A DNA stretch of 64,000 nt from Panax quinquefolius (GCA_020205615.1 CM035151.1:17958322-18022321), one strand, 5' to 3'. Shown: positions 24,126-37,480, numbered from the stretch's first letter. The notes: a model not told the origin generated them from the letters alone. Numbers and translations: made by a program.

Positions 24126-25465
24126 ACCTCCCTCCTTATGAAATTTCGTCCTCGAAATTGGACGTCACGTACACAGTGTTTGAAAAGGTGAGGATACCTC
24201 GCTTTCACTTAGTTTCAATTCCCGGTCATTTCCTCTATAGCATGATTCCTCCACAAAACTTTAACTTGTGGTATGACCTTTCTTGGCGTAGGACATGCTC
24301 CTTCCTATCCAAGATCTTGTGGTACCTCCTCATACGTTAAGTCTTCTGCTATCTCAAATCTGGTTCTAACTCAATAACGTGGTTCGGGTCTTTCACATAT
24401 TTCTGAAATACGGATATGTGAAACACATTATGAACACGAGACATACTCGAGGTAACGCAAGTCTATATAGGCTACATTTCCTACTCGGTCAAGAATTTGA
24501 AATGGACCAATAAATCGTGGATTGAGCTTTCCTCTCTTCCCAAATCTTGTAACTCCCTTCCATGGAGCAACTTCGCAACAATACACGATCCCCTACATTA
24601 AATTCCACGTCCTTTCGATGAAGATCGCGCATAACTCTTTTGTCGATCTTGTCTTGTTTGTATATCGTTGTCGAATCATTTGGATCTTTTCGGTGAGTAA
24701 ATACGTCATTTAACTTTCGGGTCCCAACAATGTTGCTTCACCCACCTCATCCCAACATATTGGAGAATGACATTTTCGTCCATATAATGCTTCAAATGGA
24801 GCCACACCTATACTTGCCTGATAACTGTTGTTGTAGGAGAATTCCACTAATGGTAAATACTTATCCCAACTACCCTTGAAGTCTAGGACACAGAGTCTTA
24901 ATAGATCTTCAAGAGTTTGAATAGTCCTCTCTGATTGTCCGTCCGTTTGGGGATGGTATGCCGAACTAAATCGTAAATCCGTGCCCATAGCTTTTTGCAA
25001 GCTAACCCAAAATCTTGAAGTGAATCTTGGGTCACGATCCGAAACTATGGATACTGGCATGCCATGCAACCTCACAATCTCATTCACGTACATACTAGCA
25101 AGACGTTCAAGGGAATAAGTCTCCGTTTCGGCAAGAAATGAGCCAGACTTGGTTAATCTATCAACAATAACCCAAATAGCATTGATACCTTGAGAAACCG
25201 TAGGAAGACCCAGTAACGAAATCCATAGTAATGTGTTCCCACTTCCATTAGGAATCTCAAGTGGTTGCAACGGACCCTTAGGTACAAGATGCTCGCTTTA
25301 CGTTGGCAAGTTAAACACATCGAGATAAACTTTGCAATCTCTCTCTTCATATTGTTCCACCAAAATGTATGTCGAAGATCACGATATATTTTAGTACTTC
25401 GGGATCGATTGCAAATGGCGTATTGTGTGTGCCTCCATCATAATCTTGTACTTCAAATCAGTCGT
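24126..25465 (-). pseudogene. A2 integrase and chromodomain; core open for 186 residues
   Basis: The best integrase in the window. The minus-strand frame 25,270-24,710 carries the rve core with its acidic triad: Asp in [10 protein letters not shown], Asp in [12 protein letters not shown], and Glu in [14 protein letters not shown]. It continues to the conserved [20 protein letters not shown] and CWDEVGE stretches. The upstream zinc-binding part (KREIAKFISMCLTCQR) is in another frame at 25,153-25,350. The GPF/Y module and chromodomain tail (24,130-24,640) are also out of frame. Intact Tekay integrases continue uninterrupted, so one or more indels separate the pieces. Chromodomains of this group are known to bias insertion to heterochromatin. 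Confidence 0.88.
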
Positions 25466-25659
25466 TAGGAACACAAAGTCTAGAGTGGACTCGAAGTATT
25501 CCTTCTTCATCAATTCTCGCTTAGGAATAGCTCCTTCTTGTACTTTTTCTTCTTCATACGCATCGGCTCGGGCCGGTGGCTTGAAGCAACCTTAACTTTT
25601 TCTATTAAATTTGGCTCTATCGTATACTTGACATCATCGCAATCGTTCCGCATATGATC

Positions 25660-26930
25660 TTTACTCAATGCGTCGGCTACCACGCGTTAAACTTTACCGG
25701 GATGGTATTGAATAGTGTGGTCGTAGTCTTTCAATAGCTCGAGCCAACGTCATTTGCCTCATGTTGAGTTCTTTTGAGTGAAGAAATATTTAAGGCTTTT
25801 ATGGTGCGAATATATCTCCACTTTCTCCCCATATAGATAGTGCCTCCATATTTTTAAGCATGGAAAGCATTCTTTTATAACTCTAGATCATGAGTAGGAT
25901 AATTCTCTCTCATACTCTTTAAGTTGTCACGAGGCATAGGCTATAACTTTCCCACGTTGCATGAGAACACATCCTAACCCTCTTGCTCGAAGCATCGTTG
26001 TGAGATAACAAATCCATCCGAACCGGATGGTATTGTTAGAAAGCAGTCTTAGAAATAAGTCTCCTCTTAAGCTCTTGGAAACTTTTCTCGCATTCTTCGC
26101 TCCAAACGAATTTTGTATCCTTCCGAGTTAATTTGAGTTAATGGAGTAGCGATTCGAGAAAACCCTTCCACGAATCTCCGATAATAACCAATTTAAGCCC
26201 AAAAGCTACGTCTTGATCCACCGAGCTTGGTTGCTCTAACTTTGTATTGCTTCAATCTTCACGGATCAACAAATACTCCATGTTTCGACACCACGTGCCC
26301 AAGGAATGCTACTTCCTCAAGCCGAACTCGCATTTCTTCAATTTGGCATATAGTTGGTTTTCACGAAGCCTTTGGAGTACCGACTTCAAATGGTGCTCAT
26401 GATCTTCGACTTTTGGAATATATGAGGATGTCATCAATAAAGACAACAACGAATTGATCCAAATATTCCTTGAATACTCGGTTCATCATATCCATGAAAG
26501 CCGCAGGAGCATTAGTTAGTCCGAAAGACATGACTAAGAATTCATAATGCCCATACCCAGAGTTCAAGGCGGTCTTTGGAATATCCTCGATTCTAATCTT
26601 CAATTTGATGATATCCGAAGCGAAGATCGATTTTGAAAAGAATTGTGCCCACAGCAATTGGTCAAACAAGTCATCAATACGAGGTAGAGGATACCTATTC
26701 TTGATGGTGACATGGTTCAATTCCGATAGTCAATACAAAGTCGCATACTCCCGTCTTTCTTCTTTTTACAAATAAAGCAGGGAGCACCCCGAGGAGATGT
26801 ACTAAGGCGAATGAAGCCGATGTCCAACAATTCCTGTAGTTGGACCTTTAACTCTGAAGTTCAATAGGAGCCATTCGATATGGGGTTTTAGAAATGGGCT
26901 TTGTACCGGAGTTCAAGATCAATAAAGAAT
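25660..26930 (-). pseudogene. A2 reverse transcriptase-RNaseH; RT palm open for 107 residues
   Basis: Minus-strand frame 26,720-26,397 includes [35 protein letters not shown] and the catalytic [14 protein letters not shown]. It therefore spans the fingers and palm. The fingers contain [10 protein letters not shown] where family members usually have a SKIDLRSGYHQ-like stretch, consistent with local indels. RT entry (26,880-26,930), thumb (26,120-26,200) and RNaseH (25,700-26,030) are recognisable by alignment with A1 but are in other frames. Confidence 0.87.
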
Positions 26931-27540
26931 TCAACTTCACGTTACGGGGTAGACGGGAAGTTCTTCGAGAAATCGTCGGGAAAGTCAATAACAACAGGAA
27001 TATTATTCAAATTTGGCGTGTCTTTATTCAAATCCATAACATGGGCTAAGAAAGCTTGACATCCGTTTTTTAATAAGCGAATAGCTTTATGATTAGATAT
27101 GACGGTGATCGATTTTAATGGTTTAGTTGCTTGAATCCGCATGACAAGGTTGGTTAGGAATATGAAAACTAACAACCTTACAAAAACAATCAATTTTGGC
27201 ATGATGAGTAGTTAACCAATCAATCCCTAAAATCACATCAAAAGCAAGTATCTTTAAAGAGATAAGGTCAAGCGAGGTAAGGTGATGGTGCCAACTTGAA
27301 TCAAACAAGATTTATAAGCGAGTGGATGTGATGAAAGTTTCTCTAACGGAGTTTCCACGAGATAGGTCAAAGTCTAATTTCTCCGAGTCAAGTTTAAGCG
27401 TTGAGCACATGCAGGAGAGATAAATGAATGGGTAGCACCGGTATTCAAGTAAGGTATAAACTTCGCAAGAATTTATAAATAGCTTACCGTGATCACCTCG
27501 TTTGGGTTCCTCGCATTTAAACCGATCACAACAAACGCTC
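26931..27540 (-). pseudogene. A2 aspartic protease region
   Basis: Minus-strand frame 27,308-27,123 reads FDVILGIDWLTTHHAKIDCF, the conserved C-terminal part of the Ty3/gypsy protease. Upstream (27,320-27,500) are the CAQRLNL and SFISL landmarks by comparison with A3, with frame breaks. It sits between the zinc knuckle and RT. Confidence 0.78.
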
Positions 27541-28731
27541 TTCCGGAATCGTTGACTTTGACTTTTTCAGGACGATCTTTTGAGTCACCGTCCCCATTGA
27601 ACTAGGTTTATTCATCGTACAATCTCGAGCGATATGTCCTTCCTTTCCACAATTATAGCATACCTTGAAGCTATTGTGGGCGGTTTGGTGATATGTCCCT
27701 CTTTTTCGCATTTGTAGCATATAATGGGGTGGTCGTTCTCCTCCCTTAGAACCGATTCTTTCGCCGTGCTTTGTCATCTTCACATGGTCGTTGTTAAATC
27801 TCCTCTTTTCAAAATCTCTCCTCGACTCGCTTCTTCTATTTTCATGGCCATGATTACCACAGAGTGGTTACCATTTTGATCGTCTGTTTCTTTCTCCATG
27901 AGTTATCATTATTACATTGGTTCTTATCTACGATACGATCCACGTTGTGGTCCCTCATTTTGACCGTACTTTCGTTATCTCGCATTCTAATAATTGAGCC
28001 CCATTTACAACATCTGAATAAAGAGAAAATTTATGAGAAATGAGATCTTGGCGTATCTTGGGTTTCAAACCTCTAAGAAACATCGCGTCATCGTTCCTCA
28101 TTCTCCACCAAATGAGGTGCAAACACGGATAACTCTCGCAAACTTTGCCTCGTCTTTGAGACACCGTCGTGATGTTTTGTTCAATCGATGAACTCCACTT
28201 CCTTCATATGCCGAACACTTTCGGGAAAGTATTTGTCATTAAATAGCTTTCAAACGCGTCTCCCAAGACATTTGAGTGCGAATTTGGATGGATGTACTTC
28301 CTGAGACTCCCACCGATGATACGCTTTGCCACGGAACATAAAAGGTGGCGAATGGAACCTTCATTCTCTCGTGCATCCCAAGACATCGAATATCTTGGTA
28401 ATTTGTTTGACCCATGTTTCCGCCATGATCGGATCTGGCTTTCCCTTAAATTACGGTGGTCCTGACTCTTTGAAGCTGCTTTTGTGACAATAACCGTGAA
28501 TTGCTTATCATTTCCTCCTCGTATTTTGAACACGAGTCTCCTCAAATCGATTTTGCATGAAGCGCAAAAACTTCTAAACATCCCTCGTTCATCATCTCGC
28601 TTTCAATGGTGTTGTTCACGGGAGGAACATTGTCGACTGTTGCACGTTCTCCTCGTTGGTGAGCACAGGCATCTCCGTGGTCTCATTTCCATTGTTAATA
28701 TTCTCGGTCGACATTCTCAAATCTTTGTCAT
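27541..28731 (-). pseudogene. A2 gag with CCHC zinc knuckle
   Basis: The start codon is likely at 28,731-28,729 (minus). Capsid pieces are visible at 28,581-28,204 (SWDAREN, FGI end) and 28,164-27,955, where FLRGLKPKIRQDLISHKFSL resembles the retrotransposon gag domain. A complete knuckle CYNCGKEGHIARDC (C-X2-C-X4-H-X4-C) lies in frame 27,783-27,526, preceded by a damaged first knuckle. The role would be particle assembly and RNA packaging. The frame is broken in at least three places. Confidence 0.85.
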
Positions 28732-28897
28732 AAAACAAGGGTTAATTAAGAAATCAATATATCACATAATATCCCTATATCTTGACCAACTAACAAATAA
28801 GCTTAGGTAGGACACTTTAGCGAAGGATTTTTCGTCTCTCCCTCCTAGTTCTATTCCCGATCTCGCTGGAGATCATATCCTAAGCTCGATACCAAGC
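28732..28897 (-). other. A2 leader and primer binding site
   Basis: Leader homologous to A1. The PBS at 28,884-28,894 reads TGGTATCGAGC on the minus strand, directly inside the 5' LTR. Confidence 0.8.
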
Positions 28898-31710
28898 TGA
28901 TGACACCCCCAAAATAGGTATACATCACCCATTACGAGTTGTCAATACATGATGCGAAACAACTACAACTTTATTATTACAACAGGTGAAAAGCTGTGAG
29001 TTTGAATACAAATATTATCTTCTAGACAATATCTATACTCAAATAAATCCTCATCACATTTATTGATACATTATTTTACAAAAATGGTGAGGACTACTAA
29101 ACAATCATTTCTAAAACCTTCATTCCATACCCCAAACTGCGTACTCATTTATATTCTAGCCTCCGAGAAAAATGGAACAAAAAGGAAAAGGGTGAGCTCA
29201 ACTAGCTCGGTAAAGAATATTATGACTAAGATAATATACAACAAATTATTGTTAGTCTTGACATGGGAAAAATCTAATAGAATACTGATAGACAACAAAT
29301 TTTAAATCAATATTAGCAGTGAAATAATAATTCATTAGAAGAGTTAAGTAGAGAATGCAAAAACTACTATCTTCTATGTATGAATTTAAAAGTTCATCGT
29401 CTATCTTTTATCCTGTAACATCAATCGATATACATACGGAATCAAATATTCATCTTTGCACTCTGAGGCCAAAGATATTCATCGATTAAGTCGTATTCAT
29501 TTAAACACTGTTCATCTTTGCTTCACTACGGGCAAAGATATTCTTGAAATCATTCATCTTTGCACTACAGGCCAAAGATATTCTTAAGAAATCATTCATC
29601 TTTTGCACTACTGGGCCAAAGATATTCCATAATATCATCATTTAAAGGCGAGGATGATGAAAAATATTTTTTTTAAAGAAGCGAATCCGGTGAAACAAAA
29701 TGACAAGGATTAAGGATTAAGGATTCGTACTTGGTTTTATCCACGTCCAAAAATACCTCAAAAATAATCATAGTGGTGTAAAATTCAAGAATGATCAAAA
29801 CATGGATACAATCGAGTTAGTATCCGAATAGATGTTTTAGACGAAAAGAAGAAATTTTATTTTTTATTGAATAAGATCAGAGTATCGTGAATAGTGCCAT
29901 ATCGTGAATAGTCTAGATATCGTGAATAGTAACTCAGACACCAAAAGATAGAAATTCACAAAAAAACATCTTCACGCTTACTTGAATAGTACTCGTGAAT
30001 AGTAACTTCGTGAATAGTAACTCATGAATAGTAACTTCGTGAATAGTAACTCATGAATAGTAACCCATGAATAGTAACCCAGAGCATGAAAAAGTTCCAA
30101 ATTTGATAAAAACTTGGATCAACATTTCAAATTATAATGATATTGAAGAAATAATATCATTCTGAAAAAATAATATCCTTACCTCGAAAGATCGAGACTT
30201 TAGCTAGAAACACGGATATAGTCTTTGAGGGAACTTAAAAATGCCTAGCAATACTCAAAGTATACTCAAAATACTCACAAGAATACGCTCGATAATATAG
30301 AGAGAAAACTTCAGTTTCTGGTGTGATTTTCAATTCTAACCTAAGCACCCTATTTATAGGAATTTGCTTAGAACACCAAAGCAGAAAATTTAATATATTA
30401 ATAAAATTATTTTTCCACATCTTCCTACGCACACCATCAGCTGAAATCAACCACTAACACATGTCCCATAAGTGACAAAAACGTTTTTCATGCAAAAGTT
30501 ACTTAAAACTCCAAAAAAATGATAATCAATTAATCTGGAACTTCAATAATTCATAATAAATAGCCCTTTCATCAGAAAATTCGAATCTCTGCTTGAGTTT
30601 TATAGGAAATTCAATTCTCTACAACTTTACAGAAGAAAGTTTTTCCAAATTTCAAATAGAAATTGGTAAAGAAATCCACAAGCGAGGCGATTTTCAAATT
30701 TATAATCAAATTTCGATCGATAAATGGGGTCCACCGAGCATGTTTAACATGTTTTAAACATTTATTGCAACAAAAATACTCTTCCTCCTTGTATACTCAT
30801 ATATCCCCCATTCGTTGTAAAAATATCACCATTAATATATTATTAAAATAATATATTTAAATGAATTATTTTATCGAGAAAAAGATAAAATATTAATTTT
30901 CAACAATTGTCATTTTAAAAATTTTCTCCATCCATATCCACATAAAATCAATATTTTCCTCATCATATAAATCAATAATTAATTATTCACAAATAATATC
31001 ACAGAATCACAATATTGACAACGAGGCGGTTCAGGAAGAGGGGGCTTTCAATAAGAATTTCTTCTTCTTGGCGGTATGATTAGGTGACCAAACCTCTCCT
31101 TGAGCAGAACTTTCTAGACATTGCCAATAATGTTATCTAATAATATTATTAGGATAATATGAATTATTGCTTCGATAATGAAAAATTGTGTAATGACAAT
31201 TATTGAACAACAACAATATAAAATATCAACGACAATTATTAACACGATAAAATCTTGATAAGTAATTATCGTAACCATTATTGAGTAGTGCCTCTTACGT
31301 AAGAATCAATAATTGGTGCAAATCTGGTGTCTTCTTGTTCAACAAGCGCGTATTAGTGTGTCTTAACCACCGGGTATTCCAAGCGATGATAGCAGTAATA
31401 ACTACGCCAGATTATTTAAAAACAACTTATATTTGTCGTTTTCTTCATCCAATCTCTTTTAGTTATGGGGCCCACACATGGTCATTTTGCTTGTGCAGTT
31501 TAAATACGAATATTCCCACAAGCGATCTGAATATTCCACGACCAAACGAATATTCCCTAGACGATAATGAATATTTTATAACCACTTGCTTATTTTGAAA
31601 TATTTGCGTATTTAACCCTTAACTATCCACATTAATCAAATCAACCCTTACTATTTCAAAATAATAAATAAAGGAAATTCCTTTTTATTTAAAAATTTAG
31701 GGTCTTTACA
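28898..31710 (-). repeat. A2 5' LTR (right)
   Basis: About 2,813 bp. The start is blurred (TGATGACACCCCC where others read TGTGACGCCCCC) and the end is AGGGTCTTTACA. It pairs with 21,331-24,125. Confidence 0.9.
30350..30359 (-). promoter_or_regulatory. TATA box of A2 5' LTR
   Basis: CTATAAATAG on the minus strand, in the promoter LTR of A2. Confidence 0.72.
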
Positions 31711-31713
31711 TAT

Positions 31714-34139
31714 TGTGGCGCCCCAAAATTAGGTATCGTCACCCATCTTGGGTCGCCACTTACATGGTACATAAATTCAAATACAACTTACTAACCTAAG
31801 CTGTGGTATGCAATACGACATAAAGCGTGAGTTTGAATACAAATATTGTCTACTAGATATTATACAAACTCAAAAGGAGTCCTCATTACAACTATTATCA
31901 CACTTTATTTCACGCGAATAGTGAGGACTACTAATCTTATCCTACGGACCATTACTTACGTTCCCCGGCTCGTCTAGTTATGTTCTCATTTCACGAAGAA
32001 ACGGTGAAAGAAAAGGGTGAGCTCAACTAGCCCCGAAGAAATATTATGACTAATAATAATGTAGAATAAATTATCATTAGCCTTCAATGATGTTAAGCGA
32101 TAAAATACAATAGACAACCGGTTTAAGCTGCGGTGGAATAAGCGATCCATTAAAAGAGTCAAGAGAGAATAAAGTCTACTATCTTTTAGGTTTTAAAAGG
32201 TTTTCATCAATTTTTATCATTTGAGACTCGACAATAAATAAACCACCACATCTAATTATCCACGTACCACGGTCGAGGATTTTCATCAAATTATCAATGG
32301 TCGTGACTATATACGAATCACCCTGGTCATAATCATACCAAAAACTATCCATCATTTGCATTACTGGGCCTTTGAGGACTTTTGTCACATCATTTATATC
32401 AAGTCGTGATTATACTAGAATGATCCACGGTCATAATCATACTAAGTTCATCTATGCACGTAAGCAAAGATAACATAATATAACATGAGGATGATGACAA
32501 TGACATAATAATTCAATAAAACAAGTTCAAGAATTATTTAATCCATGAATTATTAACGTCAAATTGTCGACATAATCTTTGTTTTCGTAGAGTAAAATTC
32601 AAGAATGATCGGAAGAATATTTCCGTGAAAAGATCTTTGGATGAAACGCGAAATATCGAGGATATTCTACTAATTTCATGGAGTATAGAAGTCAAAGTTT
32701 TAACTTATTTGGGTATAATAAAGAATGGAATAACAAAAGAAATCACCACGCATGCGGTGCCGCATGACAGGTTATTCAGCAGAATAATAATAACGGAACA
32801 GGTCGGTGAAATTCACGCAAGCGGGATGTTCAACGAGAATAATAAAGATGGAACGGATCCGGTGTAAAACACACGAGATAGGATATTCAACGAGAATGAT
32901 AAAAGCGGAACCGGTCAAGGTGTAAAACCATGAGCGAGGATGTTCCAATGAGAATAATAATAAAAGCGGAACCGAGGTAGGTGTAAAACACATGAGCAGG
33001 ATGTTCAATGAGAATAATAGAAGAATGTCACCAAGTATAGGGTAAGCCAGCGTATCTGAGTTATTCAAGCAGAATAATAAGCAATGGAATAACATAAGGA
33101 TTTCACCAAGTATAGGGTATATCAGCGTATCTGAGGTTATGTATAGGGTATGCCACTTTTACGAGTTATTCAAGCAGAATAATAGTGAATGGAATAATGA
33201 AGTTCTCTTCAAGAAGAAGAATAACACCACTTACAGATGCAACAAATAATATCCCTTACCTTAGAAGAAATGAATATTGGAAAAGTGAAGTAGCGAGAAT
33301 ACTTTTCTTCTTTTCTCTCTATAGATTTTTCTCTATAGCTTCTCTCTATAATTTCTCTCTCAGAGTTTGGTGAATTAAGTAAGAAAATAATGAAGGAATG
33401 AGCTTATTTATAGGAAAATAGAATGCGTAGTAATTAATCCATGAGCGGTCCAGATTGATTTACTTTAATCGACGGTCCATATTTAAAGCAAAATCTTTTA
33501 AATAAAATATCATATATTCTATTTATATAAAAACATTTTACTATGCAAAAACTATACAACACTATGCAAAAATACAAATCTTTATGCAAAATAATAAAAT
33601 ATAATATATTTTATTTATAGAATAACTTTAATAAAGTATTACATTTTATATAAAAAGATGTTTACATTTTATTACGTTAATAATACTGAATAAAAAAAAG
33701 CGTCATTATCATTATAATAATTCATATTATTAATAAATGATAATGGAATCAAACTTAGTGACTTCTCACGCATAAGCATCGATAATCAATACTGGTGTCT
33801 TCTTTCTTGCAACCTGCGTATTCTTGTACTTTTACTCTAAAGTAGTTCAACGATATCAGCGGTAAAACTTTCGTCGTTATTTCAATAAAATATTTTTGTC
33901 GTTTTCTCGATCAAACAATAATTACATTGTGGGGTCCACAATGATGATTGGTAGTTATACGAATATTCCGCTAAATAGAATATTCCCAGAGCCAATCGAA
34001 TATAATATAACCACTTGCATACTTTGCAAAATTTATAAATACTACCCACAACTATAATATTATCTCAAATTCACACCATAATATTAAAAATTATTTCGAC
34101 AAAATTTAAATCTTTATTGATAAAATGCGGGGTCTCACA
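31714..34139 (-). repeat. B2 3' LTR (left)
   Basis: 2,426 bp, TGTGGCGCCCC...GGGGTCTCACA, followed by the reverse polypurine tract (34,140-34,152). TATA-like TATAAATA lies at 33,405-33,412 (minus). Confidence 0.9.
32768..33020. repeat. 57-bp tandem array in B2 left LTR
   Basis: Four to five units of the GAGAATAATAA...GGAACC...GGTGTAAAACACA type. The matching array in the right LTR is at 39,111-39,290 and is about one unit shorter. Confidence 0.8.
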
Positions 34140-36220
34140 ATCTCCCTCCTTATGGAATTTAAGCCCTCGAAATTAAGGTGCGATACTGATATGATAAAGA
34201 GGTGAGGATACCTTGAATACCTTTATCGTTGAAAACATTAAATTCATTTTTGCAATCAGGCCCAAAGATATTCATTAACAATTCATCTTTACTTCTTATG
34301 AGCGAAGATATACAATTTGTAAAACCAATAATATTTGAGACTCGACTTAATAGTATCACAACCATGAATTATCCATGCTTTCTTGGCTAAGGATATTCGT
34401 GTTTTCAATTCTGATCGTGATTATACCCTAATAATCCGTAGTCATAATCATACCAAGTCTATCGATGCACTACTGACCGAAGATGACTTTTACCACATCC
34501 ATGAATTAATATTTCATTCTTTGAGACTCATTTCGATAATTAATCCATATCATCGAATCATCCACCACGAATTACTAGGGGCGAGGATATTCATTAGTAT
34601 CACGACCACGAATTATCCATACACTACTGACCCAAAGATAATCGTGTATTCATTAAGATATCACGACCACAAATTATCCATACACTACTACCGAAGATAA
34701 TTGTGTATTCATTAGTATCACGACCACAAATTATCCATGCACTACTGACAAAGATAATTGTGTATTCATTAGTATCACGACCACAAATTATATACCTACT
34801 GACGAAAGATAATTGTGTATTCATTAATATCACGACCACAAATTATCCATATTCATTACTACGACCAAAGATAATTGTGTATTCATTAGTATCACGACCA
34901 CAAATTATCCATGCACTACTGACCAAAGATAATTGTGTATTCATTTCTGGTTATGATTATGATTATCTTAGAACAATCCACGGTCATAATCATACCAAGT
35001 TCATATCTGAGACGCGAGATGACTTTCAACATAATATAAGCATGAGGATAATGATATAAAGAATCAATCGAATGAGATAAAGGATAAATATTAAACATTT
35101 ATAATATAATTTATCCGAGATTCAAGAATATCCCCATGTTTTCAATCACTTAATAATCTCATAATCTAATATCATTAATATTATAATAATATTTTAATCA
35201 CTTCTTAAATTTATAAACAATTTATCTTAATTGTTTACGCTTTACCATATAATGCATTTAATCATTCAAAATGTCATACTCATAAAATATCATCACCAAT
35301 TATCAAATCCCTCATCAAAAAATATGCATATACTACTATATAGGATTCTCTAGCCATAAAATCCTATTTTCAACTTTGTTACTTCACATAACATATTTAA
35401 CTCATATGTTAAGTAACTAAACTATTTTCATGAAAAATACCAAATCAGCCCCAAAAATATTTCTTTTTTGGGATTTAGCATAATATAGTCCCATAATGAA
35501 AATATATTTTCTCGAATTTTTAAAATTCATTTACTATTTTTCAAAAATCAATTTCTAATTAATTCCTTAAGAAATTAGCTACCTCAAGTTTAACTCCAAA
35601 AATTCCCAAATCTTGGCAGGACCTTACACATGTTATCGTGAGCTTCAGTTTTAAATTTCATGGTCATCGGAGTTATAGAACTCAGGTTATAGCGTTTTTA
35701 AATCGGAAAAACCTAAATATTGAAATAGTCATAACTTGCTCATTTTAAGTCGAGAATGAGCTCATTTTTGGACAGGAGGTACTTTATACCATATACTTTC
35801 ATGTGCCAAAAGGCCAGAATTTTTCTCATAATTTAAGTGGCCAGAAACAGCCTCTCTAAAATCATGGCAGCAGCTTTTTTTTTGTTTTTGCAGCTTTGCA
35901 CTCCTTTGCTAAAATCAGTCCACACAAAATCTACAACACCTTTTCCAGTAACTCCACTTGGATTAGTTAGGTAACTCATAGATCTAACTCTAGGACTTGA
36001 CCACATTCAAAATTCAAAATATAATAGGAGATATGGTCAATTGAATTTCATATTACGTTTTTCACCAAAATCGATTTTCAACTCTTTGTGATTTCTAAGA
36101 AACTTTCATGTTTTCACATAATAACCACATAACTCATCATAACACTTACTAATACTTCATATACCCATGATTTTCATTAGTCAATGCTTTTATTATGACT
36201 TTCATCATAATCCTCGTAAA
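34140..36220 (-). repeat. Polypurine tract, chromodomain-tail stub and captured LTR-like block of B2
   Basis: 34,140-34,205 is a short remnant of the usual 3' internal end (CTCCCTCCTTATGGAATTT, CCTCGAAATT, GGTGAGGATACCTT). The sequence then switches to CAAAGATATTCAT-type repeats and non-coding DNA collinear with 1-1,440. No LTR ends or coding frames are present. It replaces the position of RT, RNaseH and integrase. Confidence 0.75.
34588..34945. repeat. 58-bp tandem array, six units
   Basis: Each unit has ATTCATTAGTATCACGACC, an AAATTATCCAT segment, a variable CACTACTGACC-like block, then AAAGATAATTGTGT. Units are nearly identical except at the CTGACC position, which differs in almost every unit. 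Confidence 0.9.
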
Positions 36221-37250
36221 TGCAGATCCTTTTAGTTGATGAAATATTTGAGGGTTTAAGAAATGGGTTTTGTCTTGGGGTCAATACAAAATTTGATTTC
36301 ACGCTCTAGGGTAGGCTAGAAAGTCTTCAAGAATCGCTAGGAAATTTATTAATAATAGAAATATCATTCAAAAGCGTGACTCTCATCCAAGACTTGGATA
36401 GTACGTCACATTGATACCAAGCTGTGACTTCTATCCTTAACCTAGATAGCACCTCACAATGATACCTATAAACTTGCCATCTTCATTCATGGCGTCGCCG
36501 CCTCTGAAAGTGCGGCGGTGCATTCCACACAAGGAAGTCAACAACGAAAGGTTCGGGGCTCTTTACTTATGACGATATAACGGTGATTAACTTTAGGGTT
36601 TGGTTACTTTGAATTAGTATAATGGGTTGGTTAGGAATATGAAAGCTAACAACCTTACAAAAAGAATAATGAGTAGTTAATCAATCGTTTTCAAAAATTA
36701 CCTCAAAGGCAAGTATTTTCAAAGAGATAAGATTGACGAGTAGCGTGAAAGTTTTGATTTGAATCAACAAGATTTATAAGCGATTGGAGGTAGTGAAGGT
36801 TTCTCCCAACTAAGTTTAAACAGATAAATCAAAGTCCAATTTCTCCGGAGTCAAATTTAAACATTGAGCATAAGCAAGAGAGATAAAATAATAGGTAGAA
36901 CCGGTATTGAATACGATATAGACTTCGCAAGAGCTTATGATTAACTTACCCGTGATAATTTTATTGGGTTCCTCGTCACGAGAAAAAAAACGCTCTCTCT
37001 TAAACTACTCTGGCTTTGGCATGCGGGACATCCTTGGCATCACTATCTCAAGCTGGACTTGACTTCACCATACGACAAAATCGAGCTAAGTGACCTTCTC
37101 TTCCGCAATTAAAACACGCTTTGGATTCTGCGTGCAGTTTGGACGGATGTGTCCCTCTGTCGCATTTGAAACATCTGACCGGTGGTCGTTCTTCTTCCTT
37201 TGAAGCGGGTCTTTGATCTTGAAGCGTCTTCACGTCATTGTTGAACCTCT
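36221..37250 (-). pseudogene. B2 CCHC knuckle, protease and RT-start remnant
   Basis: Minus-strand frame 37,233-37,048 carries a degenerate first knuckle (CFKCDRGTHPSKLH) and an intact second one, CFNCGREGHLARFC. Protease landmarks follow at about 36,960-36,600. The RT entry segment lies at 36,260-36,370, after which coding sequence stops. A cassette copy (about 36,410-36,590) sits between protease and RT, as in B1. Stops and shifts break the frame. Because B1 shares the same architecture, the truncation is a family trait and not a private deletion. Confidence 0.75.
36410..36590 (-). repeat. PBS-leader cassette, copy in B2 PR-RT linker
   Basis: Opens with ATACCAAGCTGTGAC, contains CACCTCACAATGATACC and GTGCGGCGGTGCATTCC, and ends at GGGGCTCTTTACTTATG. 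Confidence 0.75.
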
Positions 37251-37480
37251 CTTCTTGAAATGTCCATTCTTATTATCTTGGCCATGATTACCGCGAAATG
37301 GTTACCATTCTTGACATGATAATTTCCCCACGATGGTTATCATTGTTCGATGGCCAATTTGCCACCGGTATGATTATTATCGTGTTGTTGCTCATTACCT
37401 TTTGGTTGGTGACTCAAGCGGTCTCATGTGCTTCATTGCTTATCTCAATATTTTGGATGTTATTTTCAAAAATCGCCATC
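37251..37480 (-). pseudogene. B2 gag N-terminal remnant
   Basis: The start codon is at about 37,480 (minus), giving MAIFENNIQNIEISNEAHET, homologous to the A-type gag start. Only about 50 residues of N-terminus and the linker before the knuckle remain. The capsid core is deleted. If translated, it would give a short N-terminus joined to the zinc knuckle and protease. Confidence 0.65.

Larger units (their letters stand above)
21331..31710 (-). mobile_element. Element A2: full-length Tekay-type Ty3/gypsy retrotransposon nested in D
   Basis: A 10.4-kb copy closely related to A1, with LTRs at 21,331-24,125 and 28,898-31,710 and a full set of gag and pol domains between. It is the best-preserved coding copy in the window: the integrase core is open for 186 residues and the RT palm for 107. 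Left flank TATAT and reconstructed right flank TATAC (31,711-31,713 joined to 40,424-40,425) agree at four of five bases, so the insertion into the D leader is supported. Confidence 0.93.

Noticed and set aside
34916..35098. 60-residue frame MFNIYPLSHSIDSLYHY shared with 96-326
   Set aside because: The frame is conserved only because the non-coding B block is repeated; it overlaps the 58-bp array and has no start context or known motif.
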